Source: Larix kaempferi (Eukaryota; Streptophyta; Pinopsida; Pinales; Pinaceae). From it: DNA of 64,000 bases. Of the stretch, positions 1 through 10,704 are shown piece by piece (the stretch's first letter is position 1; each line of letters opens with the position of its first letter). The stretch lies in contig BSBM01000779.1 in NCBI GenBank assembly GCA_027924585.1, positions 12,675,001 to 12,739,000 on the forward strand, in the 5' to 3' direction. The position numbers and the translations under genes were made by a program. Under the pieces are notes generated by a model that saw nothing but the letters and a program-made list of their open reading frames with translations, was not told where the DNA came from and made no database searches.

Positions 1-8
1 CTGCAAGT

Positions 9-1054
9 ATGGGCGAGTTATGGCATAGAAGGTTAGCTCATCTAAACTATAGAGCTCTCCCAGTTCTGAAGAATATTGTAACAGGTTTTCTAGGGCTCCA
101 GGTACACTTGGAAAGAATGCCAAGAAGTCCTTTCCAGATAGCGAGAGTAGATCCAAAGGGATTTTGGATCTCGTACACTCTGACTTGTGTGGGTCCATGA
201 CAGTTGTGTCATTAGGTGGTTATCATTACTATATCACCTTTATTGATGATTACTCACGGAAGACTTGGACATACTTTCTCAAGTCAAAAGAATCCGAGGA
301 AGTGCTCAGCAAGTTCAAATAATATAAAGCGAAAGTTGAGAATCTGTCAAGAAAGAGGATCAAGATTTTGAGATTTGATAATGGTGGAGGATATATCTCT
401 ACGGAATTCAATGATTTTTGCAAGGAAGCAGGAATTAAGAGGGAGCTCACAGTTCCCTACAACCCTCAACAAAATGGGGTTGCAGAAAGAAACAATCGTA
501 CAATTGTGGAGGCATCCAAAGCTATGATACATGATCAGAGTCTTCAAATGTTCTTGTGGGCAGAAGCATCCAGAACCGTCGTATATGTACAGAATAGATG
601 TCCACATAAAAAATTGAAGAACATGACTCTGGAAGAAGTGTTCATAGGTGTGAAAACAGAAGTGGGCCATCTCTAGATTTTTGATTGTCCAGTCTACATA
701 CATGTGCCCAAAGAGAAAAGATCAAAGTTAGAACCTTCAGGCAAGAAGGGTACCTTTGTGGGATACAATGAATCTTCAAAGGCTTACAGAATTTACATTC
801 TAGGATCCAGACAAATTCAAGTCAGTAGGGATGTGACCTTTGAAGAAGAAATGGTTGTCAAGAAAGGCAGAGGATCAAATATGGATATCGATGATGAAGA
901 AATGCTAGAACCAAAGGAGATGAGATCATCTCCCCCTCTAGTTCAGAGGGAGTCAGCAGAAAATGATCAACCTTTCAATCCCATAGATCCAGTTGATATC
1001 CCTAGAGATGTGACAGGTCGGAAAAGAACTAGATGGGCACAACAGACACTATAG
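9..1054 (+). pseudogene. Copia-1 GAG-pre-integrase and integrase (broken)
   Basis: The first residues read ELWHRRLAHLNYRAL, the GAG-pre-integrase signature. A small deletion or frame change near 90-130 removes the usual cysteine pair. From about 120 the integrase core is readable: HSDLCG (first catalytic Asp), RFDNGGGY (second Asp; the usual GGE is GGG here) and NPQQNGVAERNN (catalytic Glu). The piece ends in the acidic hinge before RT. In-frame stops occur at 320-322 (TAA), 674-676 (TAG) and 1052-1054 (TAG). From about 200 to 1894 no frame change is needed. The role was to join element cDNA to host DNA. Certain as to family, and clearly non-functional. Confidence 0.9.
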
Positions 1055-1126
1055 GTTGCAGAGGGGCATGATGCTCCACATGGCACTTTCAGAGAAAGCA
1101 AAAGACTTCAGAGGTTCTCTAGCTAT

Positions 1127-1975
1127 GTGGCACTAATGAGAAACATTATTGATTCAGAACCCACCACTTACGAAGAAGCATCCAAACACCAAGTTTTGAA
1201 GGATGCCATGATGGAAGAATACCAATCCATCATGAAGAATGATGTGTGGGAAGTTTTGCTGAGACCTGAGGAGAAGTCAGTAGTGACTTCTAAATGGCTA
1301 TACAAGATCAAGCATAGAGAAGATGGATGTGTTGAGAAATACAAGGCCAGATTTGTAGCCAGAGGATTCTCTCAGAAAGAGGGAGTCGATTATGATGAGA
1401 CCTTTGCTCCTGTGGCTCGATAAACTTCCAACAGATTCATTATCGCGATTGCTTCAGCTATGGGATGGAAGTTGCATCAGATGTATGTGAAGACAACCTT
1501 TCTCAATGGTGTTATTGAGGAAGAAGTTTACATCGAACAACCAGATGGGTTTATTGTACAAGGAAAGGAGTCTCATGTATGTAGAATGAAAAAGGGATTG
1601 TATGAACTCAAGCAAGCACCTAATGCTTGGTATGGACAAATAGACGGATTCTTGGTGAGCTTGGGATTTTCCAAGAGTGATGCAGACCCCAACCTTTACT
1701 ACAAGTTTGTAGATGACGAACCACTAATTTTGGTATTATATGTTGATGACTTGTTTCTCATAGGAAATGAGAAACTCATTGTATGGTGTAAGAAGAATCT
1801 CGCCTCTGAGTTTGAAATGAAAGATCTTGGATTGATGCATTACTTCTTGGGATTAGAAGTATGGCAGAGGCAGAAAGATATTTTCCTAGGATAAGGAAAA
1901 TACACCATTGATATATTGAAGAGATTCGGGATGTTGGACTGCAAGTCCATGGCTACTCTGATGGATGCGAATTGA
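1127..1975 (+). pseudogene. Copia-1 reverse transcriptase (broken)
   Basis: Copia RT (RVT_2 type). Visible blocks are the entry region EEASKHQVLKDAMMEEY, YKARFVARGFSQKEGVDY, the finger/palm segment around TTFLNGVIEEEVYIEQP, and the catalytic box LYVDDLFLIGN with both active-site Asp. Stops at 1421-1423 (TAA), 1892-1894 (TAA) and 1973-1975 (TGA) cut it in the same frame as the integrase. The enzyme would copy element RNA into cDNA in cytoplasmic particles. One substitution, QMYVKTTF where the family has DVKTAF, adds to the signs of decay. Confidence 0.92.
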
Positions 1976-2711
1976 AAGAAGTTGAGAGATTCTACTTCAG
2001 ATTCTGATTTGTTTGATCCCACCATTTTTCGCCAGTTGATTGGGTCATTAATGTATCTGACCAACACCAAACCAGATATATGTTTTGTTGTGAATGCCCT
2101 CAGTCAGTTCATGTGAGAACTGAGGCATATTCACTGGATTGATGCAAAACATGTGCTCAGATACTTACGTGGCACTGTGGGATATGGATTGAAGTATGCT
2201 TCAGATGGTGACTTGATATTGTAGGGGTTTACAGACTCAGATTGGGCCGGATGTGTTGCAGATCGGAAGAGTACTTCTGGCTGTTACTTCAGTTATTGGG
2301 TTCTGCAGTTATTTCCTGGTGTAGCAAGAAGAAGAACTCGGTAGTACTCAGTACTACAGAGGCAAGTACATGGCTACTAGCACAACAACTCGAGAAGCAG
2401 TTTGGATTCGTAAACTCCTAGCAGGATTGTTTAGCCAGAATCCAGAGCCAACCGTGATTCACTGTGACAGCTAGAGCCGTGTGCAGATGTCAGTGAATCC
2501 TGTATTTCACGACAAGTCGAAGCATATCAAGATTCGATATCACTTCATTCGTGATATGGTGCAGAAAGGTGCGGTCGAGTTATAGTACGTGCCGATAGAT
2601 GACCAGACTACAGATGTTCTCACCAAAGCTCTTCCTAGGGTGAAATTTGAATACTTTCGAAGAAGACTTGGAGTCGAAGAGAACGTATCCTTGCTTGAGA
2701 GGGAAATATGA
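1976..2711 (+). pseudogene. Copia-1 RNase H (broken)
   Basis: Copia-type RNase H following RT. GFTDSDWAGCVADRKSTSG gives the first catalytic Asp region. A frame change near 2295-2370 separates it from VWIRKLLAGLF, the [18 protein letters not shown] block and DVLTKALPRVKFEYFRRRLGV, the usual C-terminus. Stops occur near 2117 (TGA) and 2224 (TAG). The reading ends just after a purine-rich stretch (gagagggaaa, about 2697-2706) that resembles the polypurine tract used 700 bases further on. Confidence 0.88.
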
Positions 2712-2739
2712 CATTGAGATGATTTCCCTGCTTTGCCTT

Positions 2740-3165
2740 GGTGCCTTCTACAGTGTGGTTACTCAGCTAGATATGGGAGAAATCCCATAGGCAAATGAGT
2801 AGGATAGTCAGCAGTTGGTTGGGCTCACCCAGGTACCTTCTACAATCCAGTTACTCAGCCAGATATGGGAGAAATCCCATAGGCAGACGAGTAGGGCAAT
2901 CAGCAGTTGGTCGGGTTCACACTGGTGCCTCTATAGTCCAGTTACTCAGCCAGATGTGGGAGAAATCCCATAGGAAGATGAGTAGGATAGTCAGTAGTTG
3001 GTCGTGTGGTTGCACAGGTGCCTTTACAGTCCACGTACTCAACCAAATATGAGAGAAATACCATAGGCATAAGAGTCGGATAGTCAGTAGATGGCCGCGC
3101 CCTTTTGCTCGTCTAAGATCTCAGCGAGGTATGGGAGGACCCCATTGGTAGATGAGACAGACATG
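2740..3165 (+). repeat. Copia-1 3' tandem array, about 90-bp unit, 5 copies
   Basis: Units start at the repeated core near 2771, 2863, 2953, 3047 and 3130, giving spacings of 92, 90, 94 and about 83. The first three cores carry the inverted repeat ATGGGA-GAAA-TCCCAT, part of a possible 7-bp stem closed by a GAAA loop in copies 1 and 2. Copy 4 has stem mismatches and copy 5 has a shifted version. Flanking words such as ttactcagccagat and gatagtcag recur in each unit. The array lies between the RNase H stop and the LTR. Confidence 0.88.
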
Positions 3166-3210
3166 TAGCAAATTGTATAGCAGAGATGGTACAGCTGATA
3201 ATCTCAGTTA

Positions 3211-3266
3211 TCCAGGATTGAGTGATTCTCCTGGATCCAGGATTTGAGTGATTCTCCTGGACTCAC
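3211..3266 (+). repeat. Direct pair of hairpin-forming repeats
   Basis: Two adjacent copies of a 24-25 base word that begins ccaggat and ends ctcctgga. Each can fold by pairing TCCAGGA with TCCTGGA over an 11-12 nt loop. The pair sits downstream of the 90-bp array, inside the Copia-1 3' region. Confidence 0.75.
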
Positions 3267-3407
3267 CGAAAAAATGGTGATGATGATGCACAGAGACTGT
3301 GTGGACAACCTTCAGTATGCATAGAGATGATGGAGACAGAATGGATGTACAAGATGAAACCCAGATGATCGTGATGCAGATGAAGACCGAAGAATACCTT
3401 CCTTGTT

Positions 3408-3416
3408 GAGAGGGAG
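3408..3416 (+). other. Copia-1 polypurine tract
   Basis: GAGAGGGAG lies immediately before the TGTTGG start of the LTR. This is the usual site for priming plus-strand DNA. The bases just upstream (aataccttccttgtt) are shared with Copia-2 and Copia-3. Confidence 0.85.
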
Positions 3417-3973
3417 TGTTGGATTTTGTACAACTTCGGAAGATATTATTCATTATATTTTATTGTACCTTCACTGTACTTGTTTAAACCTCCTAAGGGA
3501 GAAGAACTTTATGTAATCAATTATGCAAACACATGAAAGAATCAATGTAAGCCTTGGGGTGCAAAAGAAGCAGATAAAAATATTAAATTTAAATTATTTA
3601 TTGCCCCCAGGTGAAGTCGGCCCAGTTAGGGAATTTTCTAGGTTTGCACTTGTATAAATAGGAGGCTAGTGCACCTCATTATCTTATTCTCTCACTTAGA
3701 AAGTGTGCATCACTTGAAGGAGGCTGATTTCGCATCACTTGAAGGAGGAAGCTTATTTGGGGCATCTACTTGTGAAAGATACTTTCACATTCTTTCTATT
3801 TTCTTATTTGTACTATGATCTCGGAATTATCATCTCTCTGCGGAGGTTGCTAGGTTTTCTCCCGTTTGGGTTTCCCAGGTCAAACTCCGTGTTGTTTTTT
3901 TTTGCTTTTTCTTGCTTATAGTGATCTTGGTTATGCATTTATGTTTTATGCTATGAATGTATGAAAATCAACA
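3417..3973 (+). repeat. Copia-1 3' LTR (557 bp)
   Basis: Starts TGTTGG right after the polypurine tract and ends ATCAACA, after which gypsy RNase H coding sequence begins. It holds a TATA box at 3653-3661 and the word GTCGGCCCAGTTAGGG, which is also found in the Copia-2 LTR. The 5' partner LTR is outside the window, so divergence cannot be measured. Confidence 0.88.
3653..3661 (+). promoter_or_regulatory. TATA box in Copia-1 LTR
   Basis: TATAAATAG, the same 9-mer as in the Copia-2 LTR (50820) and the Copia-3 LTR (57425, minus strand). It would set the RNA start in the 5' LTR; in this 3' LTR it could drive readout into flanking DNA. Confidence 0.7.
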
Positions 3974-4775
3974 CCCTCATCCAAGTGACCAAGGGTGGTG
4001 GCAAACCCAAATTTGGGTGGACCAAGTCACAACAAAAAGCCTCCGATAATCTGAAACATCGTATATGCCCATTCTTGATGCTTTCCTTGCTCAATTTGTA
4101 ACAACATTTTGAGATTGAGACAGATGCTTCAGACTACGTTGCGTTGTCCCTCTCACTCAAGACGGTCATCTAGTTTCCTATCATAGTGAGACACTCTCAT
4201 ATGTCATCCGTAAGTACCCCACCTATGACAAGGAGATGCATTCCATTGTACAAGCATGCCGCCAATGGGAGCATTACATTCTAGGAAGGGAGATAATCAT
4301 CCATATGGATCGCAACCCTCTATAGTTCAAGGATACACAAGGAAATTTACATAATGACCTCCATCAAAAGTGGTCCACATACTTGCAGTAGTTTCACCTC
4401 AACATTAAATATAAGAAAGGGAACACCAATCACGTTGAAGATTGGCTCAGTCGACCGCATGTTGTGGCACTAACCACGGTGCTCGACTCTTATGAGCATG
4501 ATACCTCCCGGTGGACCCAACTCTATGATAGCGCTCCAGACTTCGCTATAGCCTACATGATGTTGGGAGTGGGAAAGACCATTATTGAATTTCATCTGCA
4601 AGATGGAAAGTTATGCCATCTGGGTCATCTCTGTGTTCCTTCAAGCGAGCATGCGAAATTGATTTGGGAATCACACTACAATTGGGTGGCTAAACCCTTT
4701 GGCATGGAGAAGATAGTAGTAGTACTCCAGAGGTATTTCTATTGGTCGAAGCTTCATGAGGATTTCAATAATTAG
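3974..4775 (+). pseudogene. Gypsy-A RNase H and integrase zinc region (broken)
   Basis: Ty3/gypsy RNase H resumes straight after the Copia-1 LTR: FGWTKSQQKASDNLKH, then FEIETDASDY with the catalytic Asp, TYDKEMHSIVQACRQW, HQKWSTYLQ and NTNHVEDWLSRP. The integrase N-terminal zinc region follows (KLIWESHYN, LQRYFYWSKLHEDF). Stops occur near 4100, 4170, 4323, 4390 and 4773, with at least one frame change. The RT part, which should precede it, lies left of Copia-1 outside the window. The relation to gypsy elements is secure; no function remains. Confidence 0.88.
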
Positions 4776-5130
4776 TATCTCAGATCCTGCACTATAGGCT
4801 CCATCGCCAAGCCAACCATTAAAAAAAGGACTTTACACCCCTCTACTTACTCCCGACAAGCCTTGGGAATCCATCTCGATGGACTACATGTCAAGTCTTC
4901 CTTCAACCAAGCATGATAAGAAATGTATATTCATGGTTGTTGATTGATTCTCCAAGATGGCCATTCTAATAGCCTACAAGAAGAATATCACAATTGAAGC
5001 CACTATCAATCTATTCTTCGAGTGTGTGTGGATACATTTTGGAATCCCACATTACCATCATGTTAGACTAGGATATCAAGTTCTTAAGTACATTTTGGTC
5101 GAAACACTTGTCACTTCTGGACACCAAGAT
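4776..5130 (+). pseudogene. Gypsy-A integrase core, left part, cut by Gypsy-B
   Basis: Reads PWESISMDYMSSLPSTKHD (first catalytic Asp region), SKMAILIAYKKNITIEAT, VWIHFGIPH, then, after a frame change near 5055, DIKFLSTFWSKHLSLLD. The sequence stops at 5130, where Gypsy-B begins, and the same reading frame picks up at 24418. The split is exact: joined ends differ only by the AAGAT target duplication. Confidence 0.88.
5126..5130 (+). other. Target-site duplication AAGAT, left copy, of Gypsy-B
   Basis: AAGAT directly before the LTR start at 5131 matches AAGAT at 24413-24417 directly after the other LTR. Five bases is the usual gypsy length. It proves that 5131-24412 is a single insertion. Confidence 0.93.
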
Positions 5131-8100
5131 TGTCAAAACACAAATTTTTCGAAAAATTTAAAATTTTTAAAATAGCATGTAATATTATTAAATGCAGTCA
5201 TTTAGCTGTTTGATTAGCTTAAGTGATCATAATTGTGTCTGAATGATCTTTTATTATACTTAAACTTTAATATGAGTTTCTTTACAGTTACTGATTGTTT
5301 TTCTGTTTTGCAACCACAAGGGGGAATTGCCATAACAGACTGGGCTTACTTAGCTTCTGAGCTAATGCAACAGATTTTCTTTCTCTTACAGATATACAGG
5401 TAATGTTCGGGTCGCTGGAAATAATCTTTAAAGTATTATAAATCAATTAGTTGTACCAAATCATTCAGTAAAAAGTCTAAGCATGCTAGCCAGGTTATCA
5501 AGTGTGTAAAGGTAGCATTCTTCCTATGACCCCCTCAAGATCTTACTATTAGAGAATTAGAAATTACTAGAAAATATGATAACTATGTTTCTTGAGAACA
5601 AATGAATTAACTAACTCTATGGAGTAATTGTTCTTTGATGATATTACTGTAATGCACATATACTTTATAACTAGCTCTGTAAAATACAACTGGGTGACCA
5701 TACTCAGACCAGTATTTACTCACCCATTGTTATCGTATCAAGCCAAGTTTTAAAGTTAGAATGTATCTTTGATTTACAACTTCAATTATAAAGGATCTTG
5801 AATTATCAATATATACTTTGCTTGTTCCTAGCAATTACAAGGTATTTTGTCAGTTACATGTCTCCTCTTAACATTTTCAGGATTTGTTTAGATTGAAAAG
5901 CTATTCCTATTTCTATGATTGACAATGGATTAAGAACTATAAGCTATCTTGATTAAACTCATTGCGTCTTAAGGATGACAAGAGTCTACTTGTCATCACA
6001 AGAAATCTGAAACAATTAAGTGATTGTTATTATATTGTAACAACAAGTGAATTGGACAAGAGTAACCCTAATCCAAAATTCCGAGTTATGTAACTTGAAT
6101 CCTACAGTTGAAGTTGCCTAAAGAAGGAATGGTAAGTCCTATACCATCATTGTAAAGCTATCGCAATTAGCATTATGGTAGCATAATTGTAAACAGCTAA
6201 ACCCAATATCATTACACTATCTCATAGACTTAAAGAAATGATCTATGTCTTGTCACATGAGATTAAGGTGATTGGCAATGTCGTGATAGGTTTTATGAAC
6301 AACATACAACTTACTTGATACCTACATCCTTAGGATTTTTTTTATAGTTAAAGATCAAATCCTCTATATTTTAAACACTTAAAGACTTGATTTTGAACGC
6401 TATTATAATGCATAGTGTAAATGGAATGTAAGGCAAGGTTTCAAGGTTATGGTTCTAACTCTTTGGTTTTGTAAATATGATAGGTGATACTATGGTATCG
6501 TGTTCATAATGGATATTCCAAACTATGATTTTGTTTTGAAAACAAATGATAGAGAATCTCATTGCAAGACTATAGCTCGTCAACCCACTGCATGGAAATT
6601 ATTAAACAACTACGTGGTTGCTCCAAGGCCATGCATTTGTGATATTAAAACGTTGACTAACCCTACTTTGTCATTTCTCCTTTGCCTTCGGTCTTGGTCG
6701 CTCTGCGAACCCTCCTGGTCCAGTCTCTGCTGTTACTGTGTGCTAGCAGCTTCTATGCTGCCTCAGGCCTTCGTGTTTGTCCATTGTATTGTTTGGAACT
6801 CATTATACTTTGCTGTTGGCAGCTGTAAGTTTGTTATGAACCTAGGGTTTATCCTTTTGTTATCAAAGTTAACCCTGTCACGGCGTGGCCATAACTCTCG
6901 GCTTGGTTCTGTTAAGGCTTCCATTGTGGAATATATCCTTTGCTTCTGCCAGTTTGTTCATTTCGGTGACAAGGAAGGGTTTACACTTCCTCTGTTCGTG
7001 AATACCAGGCTGTTTATGGTGACCGAAAATCTTTTTAACTCTCTGGTAATTTATAAATTTCTCCTTCGTTATTTCAGTTAAAAGAAATAGTTTAGCCAAA
7101 ATTATACCAAATTTTAACCAAGCTGCTCATTCATTGCAGGTTCGGGCTATCCTTTAAGGCGTAGATGGCACAAGCATTCGACAGTTGGTTTTCTTTTTAA
7201 CCTAGTAAGCCTGGTTTCCACCATGGATTTTCCTCCTTGCTAGTTAGTTAGAACAACTAGGATTTTGGTTCGAGTGAAAGACTCTGTGCTTACAACAGCT
7301 CTGCTCAGTCTTTTAATTGTGTACTAAGTGAAATCCTACGGGTTTAACCCTATGTTGTAATAGAATGTTACGGCTTCGGTTCATTTGTAATTAATAGTTT
7401 TACTTTCGTGTTGATGGATTTCTATAGATAAAATACTGTGTATAAATATAGATAGATGGTAAGAATCGTGAGCCTGCCTGTAGATGAGGTTATGGCCTCC
7501 AAATCTGGTTTCCTGTTCTGAAATCTGAATTTGTTCAGGGTTTCTGTTCGGTGTTTTGGTAATATAACTTATTATAAAGCTCTCCTGTATCTTTGAGCGT
7601 GTTTAACGCGTGTGTTTTTAATTTCTATGTTTTTATAATTGCTTATATTATGAATTTGGGCTGCGGCCGTAGGTGAAATCGTTGCCTTGATTCTTAGAAT
7701 TTATTTTACTTGTAAAATCTGGAATGATAGGGTTCAATCCGATTTCTACAGTTGTGATTTTATTTAGTTGCTCATTCAGTCATTACGATTTTGACTCTGT
7801 CAGTAATTAGGAGTTTAATGAAAAATATTACTATGATGCTTAAGCTCGATATTGAGCTAAATACTGTTCTGCTAACCCTACTGTTTTAATTAATAGCTAG
7901 GTTATTTAAACTGTCGATAAATTTCTTATGATAAATTTCTGTTAGGGTTTTGCACAATGATTTAGTTGCTATGAAATGACTAGTTAAATTTTAATTAGGG
8001 TTTGTGTATGGATTTAATTAATAGGTTATGACTGGTTAACTTTTGACTAGGGTTTGTACCCTGATATAGCTATTCTAATTATAGCTACAACTCTTCTGCA

Positions 8101-9215
8101 ATGTTATCGATAATGATATCAATACTGTAATTTATTTGGCTATGTTTTATTACTGTCTCCTATGGTTGTTTAATCGATTTTGTATACACAGAGAATAATT
8201 ACTGTATACTTAAATCTTACTTATCTATTCGTCAATTATAATTACTAGGTTTATAATTGTAATAATAAATTATTACTTAAGGTATTACTATTATACTGAA
8301 TGCATTATAGAGACATTAATAGTAATGTAATAATGATATTTACTTCTTACTAGGGATGCTGACAAAACACAGTAACTCTACCAAATTTAACTATGGCTAT
8401 TATGAGATTCTAACTTTCTAATTAATTACTCCTCAGACATATAGAAATTAAAAACAACATACATCCATTCATATTTAATAAACATAAAGGAATAAAATAA
8501 CAATCATAAAGGAATAAAATAACAGAACCTATTTAAGCTGTGGACAACAACAGCAATGGGAGGCAGTTCCTCCCTACCAACTCCTGGAAAGTGCTCAGAC
8601 GGAAACTTCTCAGGACCGCCGAGCTTGCTCTGGTCTCTCTGGTTGGAACTAGGTGTAGCAAAGTGAATTCTCTCAGCCCAAACAACTATAATGGAACCAA
8701 GTTACTGCAACATTCCTCTCAAACAACTTCCTTACTGTATTTCCCTCTTCCTCAATCGATTTCCTGAATAACATTCACCTGAATGTATTCTCTCTGGAAA
8801 ATTCGAGCCCCTTGCTCTATTCATTGAGTTATTTTTAAAAGATTGCCTAGGTCTTTTGTTGGGTTAACTGTCATTAATGAGCCATCTGCTCTGATTCCAC
8901 TTTCTTGGGGAATCATGACCCCAAATATAGGGAAGTTGCCACCTGCAACTTAGGAAGTGTTTGAGGATGCTGCCACTTGTCTTTTGCCTTTCCACCTAGT
9001 TCCATCCACCAGTTTGACTAGTAACCTCTTTTTAACAGCTCTCCCATGTTGTTGTCTCCACAATTTATTTATTAATAATAAAATATTATGAATTACACTC
9101 CATTTCTGATGACTCTGCTGAGTCATCAATCCCTACTTAGCATTAAATTTAACATAATGTCTCAGGAATATAATAAAACAATTACATAGTTTTTACAAAA
9201 TTGGGGTATGTGACA
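5131..9215 (-). repeat. Gypsy-B 3' LTR (4085 bp)
   Basis: On the minus strand it starts TGTCACATACCCC and ends GTTTTGACA. It is collinear with 20350-24412; by eye the two differ by scattered substitutions (a few percent) and a short duplication around 8484-8520, present only here (ataaaggaataaaataac twice). The middle (about 6480-7500) is richer in G+C than the rest. It contains an open frame of 193 codons on the + strand at 6500-7081 that is interrupted in the other LTR, so it is not treated as a gene. Confidence 0.93.
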
Positions 9216-9230
9216 TAAACACCCCCTTAA
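9216..9230 (-). other. Gypsy-B polypurine tract
   Basis: Minus-strand reading TTAAGGGGGTGTTTA lies directly before the 3' LTR start TGTCACA. Confidence 0.85.
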
Positions 9231-9255
9231 AATGTAACATCATCCTCGATATTAC

Positions 9256-9456
9256 TTATTCCTCATCCTCTGCAACCTTCTGGAACAGATTTGGGTATGC
9301 TTCCCGCATCTTACTTTTCAGTTCCCAGGTAGCTTTTTCAGGACTAAGGTGCTTCCATTGCACCTTCAGCTGTCCAATTGTGTGGTTCCGTAGAGTAATT
9401 TCCCTCCTCCTGAGGATACAATCTGGTTCCACCAGAACTTCCCCTTCTGGTTCTAC
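9256..9456 (-). pseudogene. Gypsy-B integrase C-terminal chromodomain-like region
   Basis: Continues in the same frame after the TAG at 9457-9459 and runs to TAA at 9256-9258. It reads PDCILRRREITLRNHTIGQ, LKVQWKHLSPEKATWELKS and EAYPNLFQ. The pattern of an ILxRR start, VQWKH, ATWE and a final YPxLF is that of the chromodomain or chromodomain-like tail of plant chromoviruses, thought to steer insertion towards particular chromatin. It is cut off from the integrase by the stop, so no fused protein can be made without readthrough. Confidence 0.85.
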
Positions 9457-10701
9457 CTATACAATGTTCCAATCAATCACATGAGTAGCATCATGAACAT
9501 ACTTTTTCAGAACAGAAATATGAAAAACATTGTGCACTTTTAAATTAGGTGGTAACGCTAGCTGATATGCAACTTGACCAATTCTAGATAAAATTTCAAA
9601 CAGACCACAATAACGTGGTACTAATTTTGCACAACTCCCTAATCTTATGGAGCGTTTCTTTGGTCTTACCTTTATGAACACATGCTCACCCACCTGGAAC
9701 TCTTTAGGAGTTCTTTTCAAATCTGCTTGGCTCTTTTGCCGATCCTGGGCAATCTTCAAATTCTCCTGCACTTGTTTCACAATCTGTTCCATTTCTTTTA
9801 ATAATTCAGGTCCTAACACTAATCTATCTACTGGATTATTCCATGAGATAGGTGTGTTACATTTACGTCCACACAGAATTTCAAAAGGACTGAACTTAGC
9901 TGATGATTGATAGTTGCTATTGTATGCAAATTCTGCTAAATGTAAATAATCCTCCCACTTACCTGGTTGATCCTTAACATACATTCTTAGCAGATCTTCC
10001 AATACCTGATTAACTCTTTCAGTCTGTCCATCCATCTGAGGATGAAAAGAAGTGCTGAAATTCAGTGTTGTGTTTAATCCCTTAAACAAATATTTCCAGA
10101 AATTCCCTGTGAATTTAGGATCCCTATCTAAAATAATAACCTTTGGAACACCATGTAACCGAAAAATCTGCTTTAGAAATATATCAGCTATGTTTGTAGC
10201 CTTGTAAGTGGTTTTAACAGGAATAAAATGTGCTGATTTACTTAATTTATCTACTACCACCATAATTGAATCATTCTGATTTTGATTTCTGGGTAATCCA
10301 GTAATGAAATCTAAGCTGATTATTTTCCACTTCCAACTAGGAACAGGCAAAGGTTGCAGTAACCCAGCTGGATGTTGATGTTTTGTTTTCACTTGTTGAC
10401 AGTCCAAACATCTAGCTATATACTTAGCTGCTTCAGATTTCATATTAGGCCAAAAATAGTCTTTTCTCAACATGGTGATAGTCTTCTGGTAGCCTGGATG
10501 CCCTGAGTAAGGGGTTTTATGAACTTCATCCAGAATCAGCAATTTAACTTTAGATACATTAGGCACATAAAGTCTGTCTTTAAACAATAAAAATCCATAT
10601 TTATTTAGACTATAACCCTTTATCAAACTTTCTGTAGGTTCTTCTTTAGCTGTAGCTTGTAAATTTTGATAAATTTCATCCAATTTTATCCCTTCAGCCA
10701 A
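9457..10701 (-). pseudogene. Gypsy-B integrase (414 codons, open)
   Basis: Complete integrase module. The zinc region shows HKTPYSGHPGYQKT and, about 30 residues on, CLDCQQ (HHCC). Core residues: SLDFITGLP (Asp 1), DRDPKFTGNFW (Asp 2) and FHPQMDGQTERVNQ (Glu), all present. The C-terminal part has FQVGEHVFIKVRP and LKVHNVFHISVLKKY, the GPY/F-type region. It is bounded upstream by TAG at 10702-10704 and downstream by TAG at 9457-9459 but has no internal break, so it is the best preserved part of this pol. Confidence 0.93.
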
Positions 10702-10704
10702 CTA

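Larger units (their letters stand above)
1..3973 (+). mobile_element. Copia-1: Ty1/copia LTR retrotransposon, 5' truncated by window
   Basis: The order GAG-pre-integrase, integrase, reverse transcriptase, RNase H, polypurine tract, LTR on the + strand is that of a Ty1/copia element. The window opens inside pol, so the 5' LTR, gag and protease lie outside. The 3' LTR ends at 3973 and is followed directly by gypsy RNase H code, so Copia-1 sits inside Gypsy-A. The bases ccctc after the LTR (3974-3978) are the candidate 3' target-site copy; its partner is outside the window. The polyprotein carries several in-frame stops, so this copy cannot make its own proteins. Confidence 0.93.

Noticed and set aside
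6500-7081. 193-codon open frame on the + strand within the Gypsy-B 3' LTR
   Set aside because: It is closed by a stop in the otherwise near-identical partner LTR, runs against the element's transcription, and has no recognisable domain.
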